Of a DNA stretch of 9,457 nt, positions 1 to 7,763 are shown one piece after another. This stretch comes from Hadesarchaea archaeon (GTDB taxonomy: Archaea; Hadarchaeota; Hadarchaeia; Hadarchaeales; Hadarchaeaceae). Within the stretch, counting starts at the first letter, position 1. The number at the start of each line of letters is the position of its first letter. The notes under the pieces were generated by a model. That model did not search any database, was not told where the DNA came from, and saw only the letters and a program-made list of their open reading frames with translations. A program made the translations under genes and the position numbers. The stretch lies in NCBI GenBank assembly GCA_012962055.1, contig DTYD01000078.1, forward strand, positions 1-9,457, in the 5' to 3' direction.

Positions 1-1006
1 CCGCGGCGACCATTCCACCTTCAATCATCGAGTCGAACCTGGGCTGCGGCCTGTCCGCCTCCTCCATGACGACGATCGGCTGCTTCGGAGCTGTTGGTAA
101 GCCAAGCCTCTGCGGTTCGCCCCTGTACTCCCTCCAAGCTTTTTTGAGGTCATCCACAGAGCAACTTTTTATAGTCTGAATGAACACCGACTCTGTGTGT
201 CCGTGCAAAACCGGGACGCGGTTGCACTTGCACGTTATTCTGAAATCAGCTGACTTTATCTTCCCACCAGCGAACTCACCAAGCAGTTTCAAGGTTTCCT
301 TTTTCACTTTCTCCTCTTCCTTCTCGATGTATGGAATGACGTTTCCCTCAAAGGTCTTAGGAACGTGTTTGCCGAGTTCAGCCGGGAGTTTCGCTCCCTG
401 TGCCCTCCTCTGCTCCGCCCACTTAGTGACTGCAGCGTAACCGGCCCCAGACACTGCCTGCATCGAAGCCATGATCACGCTTTTCAATCCGAATTTATCG
501 TAGATCGGCTTCAACGACATCACGAGGCCTATTGTCGTGCAGTTGGGCTGGGGGACCACAAAACCCTTCCAGCCCCGGCTTTTCTGCTGGACCTCGATCA
601 TCTTTGTGTGGGGCTCGTTGACACCCGGGAGATAGGTGAAGCTGTCCTCAAAATACCTGTAAGCGGATGCCGTGCTTACGACTGGCCTCTCCTCGGCGAC
701 TTTTCCCTCAACTTCTAACGCTGCTTCTGAAGGCAGGGCGGAGAAGAACAATTTGCACTTACTCGTCCGGACCTCGTTCACATTTTTGACCGTTATGTCC
801 AGTATTCTCCTCAACGGAGTTTCCTTCAGGAACCATCTTGAATTCTCCTTCCCGTAGTTCAATGCATCGCCGTATCTCAGTCCCGCGGACCTCTCAGATG
901 CGTACAGCGCTGTAAGGTCGAACCACGGGTGATTCTGCAGATTGACCACGAACTTTTGTCCGACCTCGCCCGTCGCTCCCAGTACCGCTACGGAGATTTT
1001 CACCAT
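1..1006 (-). CDS. asd: Aspartate-semialdehyde dehydrogenase (3' end beyond the window)
   Basis: Reduces aspartyl phosphate to aspartate semialdehyde with NADPH, the branch-point step for lysine, threonine and methionine. Translating the minus strand from ATG at 1006 gives 335 codons with no stop before the window edge; archaeal family members are about 350 residues, so only a short C-terminal tail is missing. The Rossmann motif GATGEVGQ lies at residues 10-17. The active-site block VPQPNCTTIG has its nucleophile at Cys156, SGAGY is at 186-190, and RVPVLHGH at 263-270 supplies the conserved Arg and His. The family signature DRPQPR occurs near the C-terminus. The usual SNASA motif reads STASA here (residues 111-115). 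The start is fixed by GGTGGT three bases upstream of ATG. It lies about 200 bases downstream of dapB on the same strand, with its own probable promoter, so it may be transcribed separately from the lysine operon. Confidence 0.95.
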   Translation of the reverse strand, partial: MVKISVAVLGATGEVGQKFVVNLQNHPWFDLTALYASERSAGLRYGDALNYGKENSRWFLKETPLRRILDITVKNVNEVRTSKCKLFFSALPSEAALEVEGKVAEERPVVSTASAYRYFEDSFTYLPGVNEPHTKMIEVQQKSRGWKGFVVPQPNCTTIGLVMSLKPIYDKFGLKSVIMASMQAVSGAGYAAVTKWAEQRRAQGAKLPAELGKHVPKTFEGNVIPYIEKEEEKVKKETLKLLGEFAGGKIKSADFRITCKCNRVPVLHGHTESVFIQTIKSCSVDDLKKAWREYRGEPQRLGLPTAPKQPIVVMEEADRPQPRFDSMIEGGMVAA

Positions 1007-1050
1007 TTGACCACCACTTTGTTTTGGAGCTTCACTCTTTTATCGTTTGG
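1007..1050 (-). promoter_or_regulatory. Probable asd promoter and Shine-Dalgarno
   Basis: On the minus strand a weak TATA-like GATAAAAG (about 1037-1043) lies roughly 35 bases before the asd ATG, which suits a short leader. GGTGGT immediately before the start (1010-1015) is the ribosome binding site. The TATA match is poor, so the promoter call is an inference from position and from the 200-base gap after dapB. Confidence 0.4.
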
Positions 1051-1107
1051 CGGCAAAAAATTCAAGGTGCTCAGATGCCGCGTCGAAAGTACGGGCACAT
1101 GGTTGGA

Positions 1108-1130
1108 CCCCTTCCCTCCCCTCCACCGCC
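1108..1130 (-). other. G-rich tract in the dapB-asd gap
   Basis: The minus strand reads as successive G runs (GG, GG, GG, GGGG, GGG, GGGG) separated by one or two bases, about 65 bases upstream of the probable asd TATA element. This could form a two-layer G-quadruplex or be a protein site. No function can be assigned from sequence alone. Confidence 0.35.
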
Positions 1131-1151
1131 AGAAAAGTGTCGTTTTTGCAA

Positions 1152-1167
1152 ACACGGTCGTCCGTGT
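1152..1167 (-). promoter_or_regulatory. Perfect 6-bp hairpin or dyad in the dapB-asd gap
   Basis: ACACGG and CCGTGT flank a 4-base loop, forming a perfect inverted repeat between the dapB T-run and the G-rich tract. It could be a transcript hairpin or a regulator dyad controlling asd. It is short, so chance is a real alternative. Confidence 0.3.
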
Positions 1168-1175
1168 CCGTATCA

Positions 1176-1190
1176 CAAGAAGAAAAATTA
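1176..1190 (-). terminator. Oligo-T terminator after dapB
   Basis: About 20 bases beyond the dapB stop the minus strand reads TAATTTTTCTTCTTG, a T-rich run of the kind that terminates archaeal transcription without a hairpin. It would end the lysine operon before asd. Confidence 0.5.
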
Positions 1191-1207
1191 GGTTCCGGGA
1201 GATGGTT

Positions 1208-1984
1208 TTACCCGATGGCAAGCACGTCCCACATGTCCTGAACGACGCCCGGTGTTCCCTTCTCGACAACGTGACGAATCGCTTTCACGGCTCCTGCGGC
1301 GAAAATTTCACGGCTCTGTGCACGGTGGGTGACCTCAACCCGTTCCAAGGGAGTGGAGAATATCACTGTATGATCCCCGATGACTTCACCCTCACGAATA
1401 GATTTTATTTTGATGCTATCCTCGTCCCTCCTCAAGGCTTTTGCAACAATCTGTGCGGCTTTCTTCGCCGTCCCGCTCGGAGCGTCCTTTTTGTGCACGT
1501 GATGAGCCTCCACGATTTTCACACCGTAGTCATTCCCGAGCATTTTTGCCGCCGCCTCCACTAATCTGAAGAACACATTCACACCAACGGACATGTTCGG
1601 TGAGATGACCGCTCTGATATTCTTTCCCCTAATGACACGTTCTATCTCAGCTAGTTGTTCCGCCGTGAAGCCGGTGGTGCCGATGACCAGCGAAACACCC
1701 GCTTCGGACGCGACCCTGATGTTTTGAACCGAGGCATCCGCGTTCGTGAAATCCACTAACACATCGGGTTTCGTCTGTCTTAGGATCCCTGCCAATTTAT
1801 CTGCCCCCACGACGACCACGCCGAGCTCACCCACGCCCGCAAGTTCACCGGCGTCTTTCCCGATATCTGGGGCATCATGCGCATCTATAGCTGAGACCAG
1901 TTTCATATCCCTCTGTCTGTACATCTGGCGAACGACCAGCCCGCCCATCCGCCCGCACGCGCCACACACGACAACTCGGATCAT
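1208..1984 (-). CDS. dapB: 4-hydroxy-tetrahydrodipicolinate reductase
   Basis: Reduces the DapA product to tetrahydrodipicolinate with NAD(P)H in the diaminopimelate route to lysine. The 258-residue product has normal family length. The N-terminal nucleotide-binding motif GACGRMG lies at residues 8-14, the VDFT segment at 77-80, and IGTTGFT at 101-107 matches the conserved GTTG loop. The catalytic and substrate-binding block EAHHVHKKDAPSGTA spans 159-173, with the general acid-base His161/His162, Lys165 and the SGT loop intact. Its ATG overlaps the dapA TGA by four bases (ATGA), implying translational coupling. A GGTG inside the dapA C-terminal codons can act as the Shine-Dalgarno. It is the last gene of the tightly packed lysine operon and is followed by a T-run. 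Confidence 0.97.
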   Translation of the reverse strand: MIRVVVCGACGRMGGLVVRQMYRQRDMKLVSAIDAHDAPDIGKDAGELAGVGELGVVVVGADKLAGILRQTKPDVLVDFTNADASVQNIRVASEAGVSLVIGTTGFTAEQLAEIERVIRGKNIRAVISPNMSVGVNVFFRLVEAAAKMLGNDYGVKIVEAHHVHKKDAPSGTAKKAAQIVAKALRRDEDSIKIKSIREGEVIGDHTVIFSTPLERVEVTHRAQSREIFAAGAVKAIRHVVEKGTPGVVQDMWDVLAIG

Positions 1985-2865
1985 CGCCGCACCAACTTCA
2001 TGTCTGCTAAAACTTTGTACAGCTTCTTCTGGTTCTCTGGCTCCATCTCCACGAGCGGCAACCTAGGCCCTCCTGCAGCCATTCCCATCCAGTTCATCGC
2101 CATTTTCACGGGGCCGGGGTTGGTCTCGATAAACAGCTCCCTGAATAGAGACGCCAGCCCCCTGTCTATCTCTTCAGCGGTTTTCACGTCGCCGGATCTG
2201 AACGACTCGACCAGTTTCACCACCCTGTCTGGAACGATGTTCGATGCGACTGAGATAACTCCCACCCCGCCCAGCTCCATTATCCGAAGCGTGTCGGAGT
2301 CGTTTCCGGAAGTGACCACGAAGTCCTGCCCCTTCGTCAGCTCGATTATTCGCTCGACCTGCTTCATGTCTCCGCTGGCCTCCTTGATCCCGACGATGTT
2401 TTTCAGTCTGGCCAATTTCGCCATAGTCTCCGGCAAAAGATTGACACCGGTGCGGGATGGAATGTTATAGATAACCTGCGGGATATCGACCTCTTCAGCG
2501 ATCTTTTTGAAATGGGCATAGAGGCCCGCCTGGGTCGGCCTGTTGTAGTAAGGAACCACGACCAGCGCACCATCTGCCCCAACCTCTTTCGCATGTTTCG
2601 TGAGCATGAGTGCCTCCCAAGTGGAGTTGCTGCCGGTTCCTGCGAGCACAGGAACTTTTCCTTTTGCAGCATCCACCACAACGTCCACAACATGGTTATG
2701 CTCATCGTGGGAGAGGGTCGCGCACTCACCTGTAGTGCCGACCGGAAGCAAACCATGAATGCCTTTTTTGATCTGAAATTTTACATTTTCGCGGAGACCA
2801 TCATCATCGATTTTATCGTCCTCACCGAACGGTGTCACCATCGCAGTATACGCGCCCTCGAACAC
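1981..2865 (-). CDS. dapA: 4-hydroxy-tetrahydrodipicolinate synthase
   Basis: Condenses pyruvate with aspartate semialdehyde, the committed step to lysine. The 294-residue product is a full-length class I aldolase TIM barrel. PVGTTGE at 41-47 carries the conserved Thr44-Thr45 of the proton relay; PYYNRP at 105-110 carries Tyr107; YNIPSRTG at 133-140 carries Tyr133 and the carboxylate-binding Arg138. GIKEASGD at 159-166 contains the Schiff-base Lys161. All point to DapA rather than N-acetylneuraminate lyase or KDG aldolase, and the neighbours confirm it. The start is GTG, two bases after the lysC TAA, with AGAGGGG as ribosome binding site; no nearby ATG fits better. The 3' end overlaps dapB by four bases. 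Confidence 0.97.
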   Translation of the reverse strand: MFEGAYTAMVTPFGEDDKIDDDGLRENVKFQIKKGIHGLLPVGTTGECATLSHDEHNHVVDVVVDAAKGKVPVLAGTGSNSTWEALMLTKHAKEVGADGALVVVPYYNRPTQAGLYAHFKKIAEEVDIPQVIYNIPSRTGVNLLPETMAKLARLKNIVGIKEASGDMKQVERIIELTKGQDFVVTSGNDSDTLRIMELGGVGVISVASNIVPDRVVKLVESFRSGDVKTAEEIDRGLASLFRELFIETNPGPVKMAMNWMGMAAGGPRLPLVEMEPENQKKLYKVLADMKLVRR

Positions 2866-2867
2866 GT

Positions 2868-4097
2868 TTACCCCTCTATTTTTTTCATCGCCTGCTTGAA
2901 TAACTTGAGCGCCCGTTCTCTGTCGTCCCAGTTCACGAAGAAGCTTATGGAGGCCCTGCTGGACAGGATCTCGATGATGTTTATCCCGGCTTTCGCTACC
3001 GACTCGGTGAGCTTTGCTATCACGCCCGGCGTGTAGATGAACCGCTCGCTCTCGGCAATTATCATCGCAAGGCTCTCCTCACTCGTGACGGCCTTCATGA
3101 GCCTATTCTCGACCACAGCTTTGTGCATAAGCTTGAGCGCTTTCTTGGTATCCCTATCAGCCACGTACACGGAGAAGGACCTGGGACCGATCGAAACACC
3201 GAAAATGTTTATCCCTCCCGCAGTAAGGGGAGTTGCCGTTCTGACGAGGATGCCTGGGGTGGTCTGCATTCTCTCACCTACCACGGTAAGCATCGCCAGC
3301 GGTCTTTTGTATAATTTCACACCCACAAACTCACTCTCTCTTGGCCCAACTATGGTGGTACCATCGACTGATAAACTACCGTGCCTGAAATGTATAACCC
3401 TCGCTTTTATGTGTGGGTCCTTGTAAAACATTGCCCTCGGGTGCATCACTTGGGCTCCGAATCTGGCAAGATCCCTCATCTCCTCAACCGCGATTTTCCT
3501 GACAATACTTGCACTTGGGAGTTTGTTGGGATCCGCCGTCATCACACCTTTAACATCCGTAACTATGACCACCTCGTCCGCATCCAAGCATTTGCTCATG
3601 AGGAACCCTGTTATGTCGCTTCCGCCGCGACCTATCGTGGTTATGTCCCCCCCACGATCCCTTCCAACGAAACCGCATATCACGGGGATTACCCCCAGTT
3701 TCATCAACGGTAAGATGTATCTCTGAACCCTCCGCCTCGTTTCCGCGAGGTTGACGTTCGCCATCCCAAAGTTACCGTCCGTTACTACAGGCCAATCCTC
3801 CTGGGCCGGGTCAATGAATCTCGTTTTGACTCCAAGTTCACGCAGTGCAGCAGCAAAAATTCTCACGCTGGCACGCTCGCCCAATGCCATGATGAAGTCA
3901 AGCTCCTTTTTGTCGAACGCGTGCTTGCTAGCCCTCACCGCTTTGATCAGCGCATCTGTCGTGTGGCCCATCGCGGAGACAACCACAGCGACCTGGTTGC
4001 CCTTCCGATATTCCTTATAAACCGCTTTCGCGCAAAGTCGGACCCGGTCCAGATTGCCGATGCTGGTCCCGCCAAATTTCACGACTATGCGTTTCAC
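2868..4097 (-). CDS. lysC: Aspartate kinase with two ACT domains
   Basis: Phosphorylates aspartate, the first step towards lysine, threonine and methionine. With the start chosen here the product is 409 residues. KFGGTS at 7-12 is the catalytic N-terminal signature, GRGGSD at 156-161 and VTDVKGVMTADP at 179-190 belong to the kinase fold, and FGAQVMHPRAM follows at about 213-223. Two C-terminal ACT domains (roughly 267-340 and 345-409, the second with TPGVIAKLTE and AGINIIEI) indicate amino-acid feedback control, probably by lysine or threonine; the effector cannot be read from sequence. An in-frame GTG nine bases upstream (4106) would add three residues. I prefer GTG at 4097 because GGGTGG lies five bases upstream and the start overlaps the lysA stop as GTGA; the upstream GTG sits inside that Shine-Dalgarno. 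No homoserine dehydrogenase fusion is present. Confidence 0.95.
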   Translation of the reverse strand: MKRIVVKFGGTSIGNLDRVRLCAKAVYKEYRKGNQVAVVVSAMGHTTDALIKAVRASKHAFDKKELDFIMALGERASVRIFAAALRELGVKTRFIDPAQEDWPVVTDGNFGMANVNLAETRRRVQRYILPLMKLGVIPVICGFVGRDRGGDITTIGRGGSDITGFLMSKCLDADEVVIVTDVKGVMTADPNKLPSASIVRKIAVEEMRDLARFGAQVMHPRAMFYKDPHIKARVIHFRHGSLSVDGTTIVGPRESEFVGVKLYKRPLAMLTVVGERMQTTPGILVRTATPLTAGGINIFGVSIGPRSFSVYVADRDTKKALKLMHKAVVENRLMKAVTSEESLAMIIAESERFIYTPGVIAKLTESVAKAGINIIEILSSRASISFFVNWDDRERALKLFKQAMKKIEG

Positions 4098-5407
4098 TTG
4101 AGCCACCCGGGAATCCGGTCCAGTCGGGTTAAATCCTCGAACGTCTCCCTCCTTCGTATAACCTCGGCCTCCCCGCTGTTGACCAAAACCATCGCCGGAC
4201 GCGGTTGTGCCGTGTGCTGGCTCGACATCGCGAGCCCGTACGCCCCTACATCAAAGATAACGGCCAAATCGCCCTGTTCCGCCTTTGGAAGTTTTCTCTC
4301 CTTTCCGAGGAAATCTCCAGACTCGCAAAGAGGTCCAGCAACGTTAATCGACACGTCGTTTTTCTGGTTGACCTTGTTCGCCAGCTCGATGTGATGGTAC
4401 GCGCCATAAAGGGCTGGTCTTATCAGCGCATTCATCCCTGCATCCACCGAGATCCAAATCGGTCCGTTTGGTCGTTCCTTAACGTATCCTACCCGCGCAA
4501 GCAGCACCCCCGCATCAGCCACCAGGTATCGCCCAGGCTCGAATATCAACATCGGTTCGGACAAATCCTTCTCCCCCACAAACCGTTTTACCACTTTTAC
4601 CACGCGCTCCCCCACCATCCATGGCTGAAGTTCTCTGTCCTCAGGTTTATATGGGACGCCGATCCCACCGCCGAAATCCACAAACAAAATTGAAATGTTC
4701 AATCTCTCCTTAATCTCCGCGACCAACGCCATGAGCTTTTCTGCTTCCTCTTCAAATGGGGCTATGTCCAAAAGCTGTGACCCTATGTGCGCATGAATAC
4801 CAACCACTTCCACGTTTTTCATTTTGGCCGCGAGCTGGTAAGCTTTAAGTGCCTGCCCGCTGGCAACATCGAAACCGAATTTACTCTCGCGCAGTCCTGT
4901 GGCTATGTACGGATGAGTCGGTGTTTTCACGTCTGGGTTCACCCTGAAGCCAATCCGCGCGCGCTTGCCCAGCTGAGACGCTATCTTGTCAACGGCTTCG
5001 AGCTCTTGAAAGTTGTCGACGTTTATCAACACCCCGTTGGTGATAGCCAGCTCCATTTCACGCTGGGTTTTGTGGTTGCCGTTGAATACTATATTTTCTC
5101 CGGGGATGCCGGCATCAATAGCGATACGGAGTTCATTCTCAGAACTGACATCTGCGCCGGCCCCTTCGCTCTGCAAAACCCTGACGACTGCTAGGTTTGA
5201 ATTTGCTTTCAGAGCGTAACAGACGAGCACGTTCGACCATCGGTCAGAAAATGCCTTGTGAAAATTGCGATATTTTTCCCGTACGCGCTGTTCGTCCACC
5301 ACGTAAAGTGGAGTTCCAAATTTATCCGCAAGTTCGACCGCGTCGATGCCGCCAATTACCAAGTGCCCCCGGTTGTTTGTCTTGAAATGTGACTTCAACA
5401 TCAACAT
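4094..5407 (-). CDS. lysA: Diaminopimelate decarboxylase
   Basis: PLP-dependent decarboxylation of meso-DAP to L-lysine, the last step of the pathway. The 437-residue product is a full-length fold III decarboxylase with an N-terminal alanine-racemase-like barrel and a C-terminal beta domain. YALKANSN at 64-71 carries the PLP Lys67. HAHIGSQ at 205-211, the phosphate-binding GGGIG at 246-250 and EPGRYLVADAG at 290-300 are conserved. CESGDF at 361-366 supplies the active-site Cys of the partner subunit, and VGAYG at 387-391 holds the conserved Tyr. CESGD and EPGR distinguish it from arginine or ornithine decarboxylases. The first ATG is preceded by GAGGTGG seven bases upstream and overlaps the preceding gene by seven bases; a second ATG at 5401 is possible but poorly spaced. 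The 3' end overlaps lysC by four bases. Confidence 0.97.
   Translation of the reverse strand: MLMLKSHFKTNNRGHLVIGGIDAVELADKFGTPLYVVDEQRVREKYRNFHKAFSDRWSNVLVCYALKANSNLAVVRVLQSEGAGADVSSENELRIAIDAGIPGENIVFNGNHKTQREMELAITNGVLINVDNFQELEAVDKIASQLGKRARIGFRVNPDVKTPTHPYIATGLRESKFGFDVASGQALKAYQLAAKMKNVEVVGIHAHIGSQLLDIAPFEEEAEKLMALVAEIKERLNISILFVDFGGGIGVPYKPEDRELQPWMVGERVVKVVKRFVGEKDLSEPMLIFEPGRYLVADAGVLLARVGYVKERPNGPIWISVDAGMNALIRPALYGAYHHIELANKVNQKNDVSINVAGPLCESGDFLGKERKLPKAEQGDLAVIFDVGAYGLAMSSQHTAQPRPAMVLVNSGEAEVIRRRETFEDLTRLDRIPGWLK
4103..4108 (-). promoter_or_regulatory. Shine-Dalgarno that decides the lysC start
   Basis: GGGTGG on the minus strand lies five bases before GTG at 4097, the same geometry as GGTGGT before asd. 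It lies within the lysA 3' coding end and argues against the alternative GTG at 4106, which overlaps the motif itself. Confidence 0.6.
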
Positions 5408-6741
5408 CTTCGTTCCACCTCGCGGAGGGCTTCTTCGAATATGTCCAATCCTAACTCAAATTCTCGTTTATCTATGGTGAGCGGGGGTGCAATCCGGATT
5501 GCCGATTTTCCACCTCTAAAGACGATCAGCCCACGGTTCAGGGCTTCACGCACTAACATATTCCTCTCCTCGACCGCAAAATTTTTCTTGCGTTTGTCTT
5601 TTACCAGCTCCACCGCGAGGAGCAACCCCTTTCCCCTGACATCGCCGACAATTTTGGAATTCTCCCCGAGTTCTTCCAATCGTCTTAACGCCAACTCGCC
5701 AAGTTCTGCCGCTCGTTTTACAAGATCCATCTCATCCAATATCTTTAGGCCCTCGACGGCGGCCGCGCACGCCACCAAGTTACCGCCGAAAGTAGATGCG
5801 TGCGCTCCAGGTTCCCAGTTCATGACTTTTGCGTCGGCTATCGTCGCGCCTATCGGGGCTATCCCCCCCGCCAGTGCTTTCGCCACACACACTATATCGG
5901 GAACAACATTCCAATGTTCGATCGCAAACATCTTGCCACTCCGTCCCAGCCCGCTCTGTATTTCGTCAGCGATGAACATCCAGCCGTTCTCTTCACAGAG
6001 TTCCTTCAGCATCTGGTAGAAGTCGGGCGGGGGGATGATGTAACCGGCAGTCCCCTGAATTGGCTCGGTGATCACTGCCGCAACTCTCTCCGCCGGAATA
6101 TCTTTTTTTAAACGGCTGCGTATGTGCGCTATACACTCGGAAGAATTTTCAAACGGACCCCGATATGGATCAGGAAACGGAACGAAGCTCACTTCCGGAA
6201 CGAGAGGTGCAAAATCCTCGCGATGCAGTGTTTCGGCACCGGACAGACTCATAGACCCAAATGTGCGTCCGTGGAAGCTTCCTGTGAAAGAAATCATATG
6301 GGGGCGACGTGTGTGCCAGCGCACGCATTTGAATGCTGCCTCGACCGCCTCGGCCCCGCTGTTCCCAAGATAAACGTGTTTCGGAAATTTTCCAGGGGTG
6401 ATACCCACGAGACGTTCCGCTAGCTCGACTTGCGCTTCGTAGTAAAAGTCCGTTCCTGCGAAGTGCGTGAGTTTTCTGAGTTGGTGTTCAACGGCTCGGA
6501 CCAACCGTGGATGAGAATAGCCATAATTCAGCACGAACATGCCAGATGAGAGGTCAAGTAACACGTTTCCATCTATGTCCCTGACGTAACAGCCCCAACC
6601 CTCAGTCGCCACAATGGGCTCAGCTCGCGTGTAGGACGGGGACATCACCCGTTCGTCACGTGCCACGAGTTCCTTTGCACGGGGGCCTGGAATCGGGTTG
6701 ATTATACGTGGTGCGTCTTTCACCCATACCGGTTTCGACAA
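5401..6741 (-). CDS. Class III PLP aminotransferase / amino-acid racemase family
   Basis: First gene of the lysine operon. With TTG at 6741 the product is 446 residues; positions below use this start. INPIPGPRAKE at about 14-24 is the N-terminal signature of an archaeal class III clade that includes ornithine or GABA aminotransferases and the broad-specificity amino-acid racemases of Thermococcales. NSGAEAVEAA at about 127-136, FHGRT at 156-160, ADEIQSGLGR at 258-267 and VAKALAGG at 286-293 with PLP Lys288 are intact, so it should be catalytic. An in-frame TTG at 6774 would add 11 residues, but it lies in the AT-rich promoter, whereas AGGTGAT sits three bases before TTG 6741. From context I infer a role in the DAP pathway, either amination of an (acyl-)keto-DAP like the ArgD/DapC type or racemisation of DAP. 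Acetylornithine or ornithine aminotransferase is the alternative. The exact substrate is unknown. Confidence 0.88.
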   Translation of the reverse strand: MSKPVWVKDAPRIINPIPGPRAKELVARDERVMSPSYTRAEPIVATEGWGCYVRDIDGNVLLDLSSGMFVLNYGYSHPRLVRAVEHQLRKLTHFAGTDFYYEAQVELAERLVGITPGKFPKHVYLGNSGAEAVEAAFKCVRWHTRRPHMISFTGSFHGRTFGSMSLSGAETLHREDFAPLVPEVSFVPFPDPYRGPFENSSECIAHIRSRLKKDIPAERVAAVITEPIQGTAGYIIPPPDFYQMLKELCEENGWMFIADEIQSGLGRSGKMFAIEHWNVVPDIVCVAKALAGGIAPIGATIADAKVMNWEPGAHASTFGGNLVACAAAVEGLKILDEMDLVKRAAELGELALRRLEELGENSKIVGDVRGKGLLLAVELVKDKRKKNFAVEERNMLVREALNRGLIVFRGGKSAIRIAPPLTIDKREFELGLDIFEEALREVERRC

Positions 6742-6790
6742 AGCATCACCTGTTGTATCAATAATTAATCGCAATACTTAAAAAAGCGCT
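6742..6790 (-). promoter_or_regulatory. Promoter and Shine-Dalgarno of the lysine operon
   Basis: The minus strand has an AT-rich TATA candidate TTTTTTAAGTA (about 6776-6786) and a second one, ATTAATTAT (about 6760-6768). AGGTGAT (6745-6751) lies just before TTG 6741. With the first TATA the transcript would start near 6755, giving a leader of about 15 bases that contains the Shine-Dalgarno. Confidence 0.5.
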
Positions 6791-6828
6791 ATTGGTCGGA
6801 CTGATTTGCCAGATGAAGCAAAAACCTG

Positions 6829-6871
6829 AGAGATTTATTATCCTGCTCACATTTCTTTTTGAGGTGAAGTA
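6829..6871 (+). promoter_or_regulatory. Promoter and Shine-Dalgarno of the nnrD operon
   Basis: GAGATTTATTAT (TATA core 6834-6841) lies about 35 bases before the nnrD ATG, predicting transcription from about 6860. GAGGTGA at 6861-6867 is a strong ribosome binding site four bases before the ATG. It is divergent from the lysine operon promoter, with about 130 bases between the two start codons. Confidence 0.6.
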
Positions 6872-7759
6872 ATGTTTGGCGCTAAATATCGCACAAACAA
6901 ACGAGATGTGTTGACCGTGCTGCCGAAGCGAAAACCCGAATCCCACAAAGGGGACTTTGGGCGGCTGCTCGTGGTCGGAGGTGGATCACGTTACACAGGA
7001 GCTCCAGCGCTTGTTGGATTAGCGGCGCTGCGCTCTGGAGTCGACCTTGCTATCATCGCGGCCCCGGAAAAAACGGCATGGACCATCAACTCACTTTCAC
7101 AGGACTTGATCACCGTCAAGCTCCCCTGTCGTGACTTGGAACTATCAGCCCTCTCGGAACTCTGGAGCGAGCTGGAGCGTTCCACAGCTGTAGTGGTCGG
7201 TCCTGGGCTGGGCACGCTGTCAAAGACACGGGACGCCGTCGTCGAGATCGCTCGCACGCTCAAAGAACAGCGCTCAGATCTCCCCGCGTTATTTGACGCG
7301 GACGGATTGAAGGCGCTGGCCCACCAACGCGATTTGACCCGGGGTGCACCTTGGGTCCTCACGCCCCACGCTGGAGAATTCAGGCTCCTGGCGGGCTCGG
7401 ACCTCCCCGTTGATATGGAGAAACGTGTGAAGCAGGTCAAATCAACAGCGCAGGAACTTGGGTGTTCCATCCTGCTGAAAGGACACGTTGACATCATCTC
7501 CTCGGCGAACGGAGATTTAAAACTGAATCACACCGGAAATCCCGGAATGAGCGTCGGTGGTACTGGTGACGTGCTGTCCGGAATCGTGGGGACATTCCTC
7601 GCGCAGGGTGTCGACCCGTTCAAGGCCGCAGTTGCAGGTGCCAGGGTGTGTGGCCGGGCGGGAGATTTATGTCGGCGGGAAAAAGGTTATGAGTTTACGG
7701 CATCTGACCTAATCGATAAACTGCCGGAAGTCTTTAAAGAAGTCCGAGGTAAGAGGTGA
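6872..7759 (+). CDS. nnrD: ADP-dependent NAD(P)H-hydrate dehydratase
   Basis: Repairs hydrated NADH or NADPH (NADHX, NADPHX) back to the normal cofactor using ADP. The 295-residue product corresponds to the YjeF C-terminal, ribokinase-like domain alone. [14 protein letters not shown] at 25-38 is the N-terminal nucleotide-binding signature; GPGLG at 110-114, DADGL at 142-146, TPHAGEF at 164-170 and KGHVDII at 203-209 follow. [13 protein letters not shown] at 225-237 is the anion-hole block with catalytic Asp233. The epimerase (YjeF N-terminal, NnrE) domain that is fused to it in many prokaryotes is absent here, so it should be encoded elsewhere or missing. GAGGTGA precedes the ATG. It leads a plus-strand operon with rpl40e and GGGP synthase; its final codons contain the Shine-Dalgarno of rpl40e. 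Confidence 0.95.
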   Translation: MFGAKYRTNKRDVLTVLPKRKPESHKGDFGRLLVVGGGSRYTGAPALVGLAALRSGVDLAIIAAPEKTAWTINSLSQDLITVKLPCRDLELSALSELWSELERSTAVVVGPGLGTLSKTRDAVVEIARTLKEQRSDLPALFDADGLKALAHQRDLTRGAPWVLTPHAGEFRLLAGSDLPVDMEKRVKQVKSTAQELGCSILLKGHVDIISSANGDLKLNHTGNPGMSVGGTGDVLSGIVGTFLAQGVDPFKAAVAGARVCGRAGDLCRREKGYEFTASDLIDKLPEVFKEVRGKR

Positions 7760-7763
7760 ACAT

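Noticed and set aside
1007..1207. Lysine riboswitch upstream of asd
   Set aside because: The region is only 200 bases, has one short hairpin, lacks the five-helix architecture, and lysine riboswitches are a bacterial feature.
929..1564. Plus-strand open frame of 211 codons
   Set aside because: It runs antisense through the 5' part of asd and most of the dapB 3' half, both certain genes, and its translation has no recognisable motif.
2512..3036. Plus-strand open frame of 174 codons, and similar long frames at 3921-4394, 4205-4693 and 5441-6019
   Set aside because: All lie opposite dapA, lysC, lysA and the aminotransferase gene, and read as low-information shadows of high-GC coding sequence.
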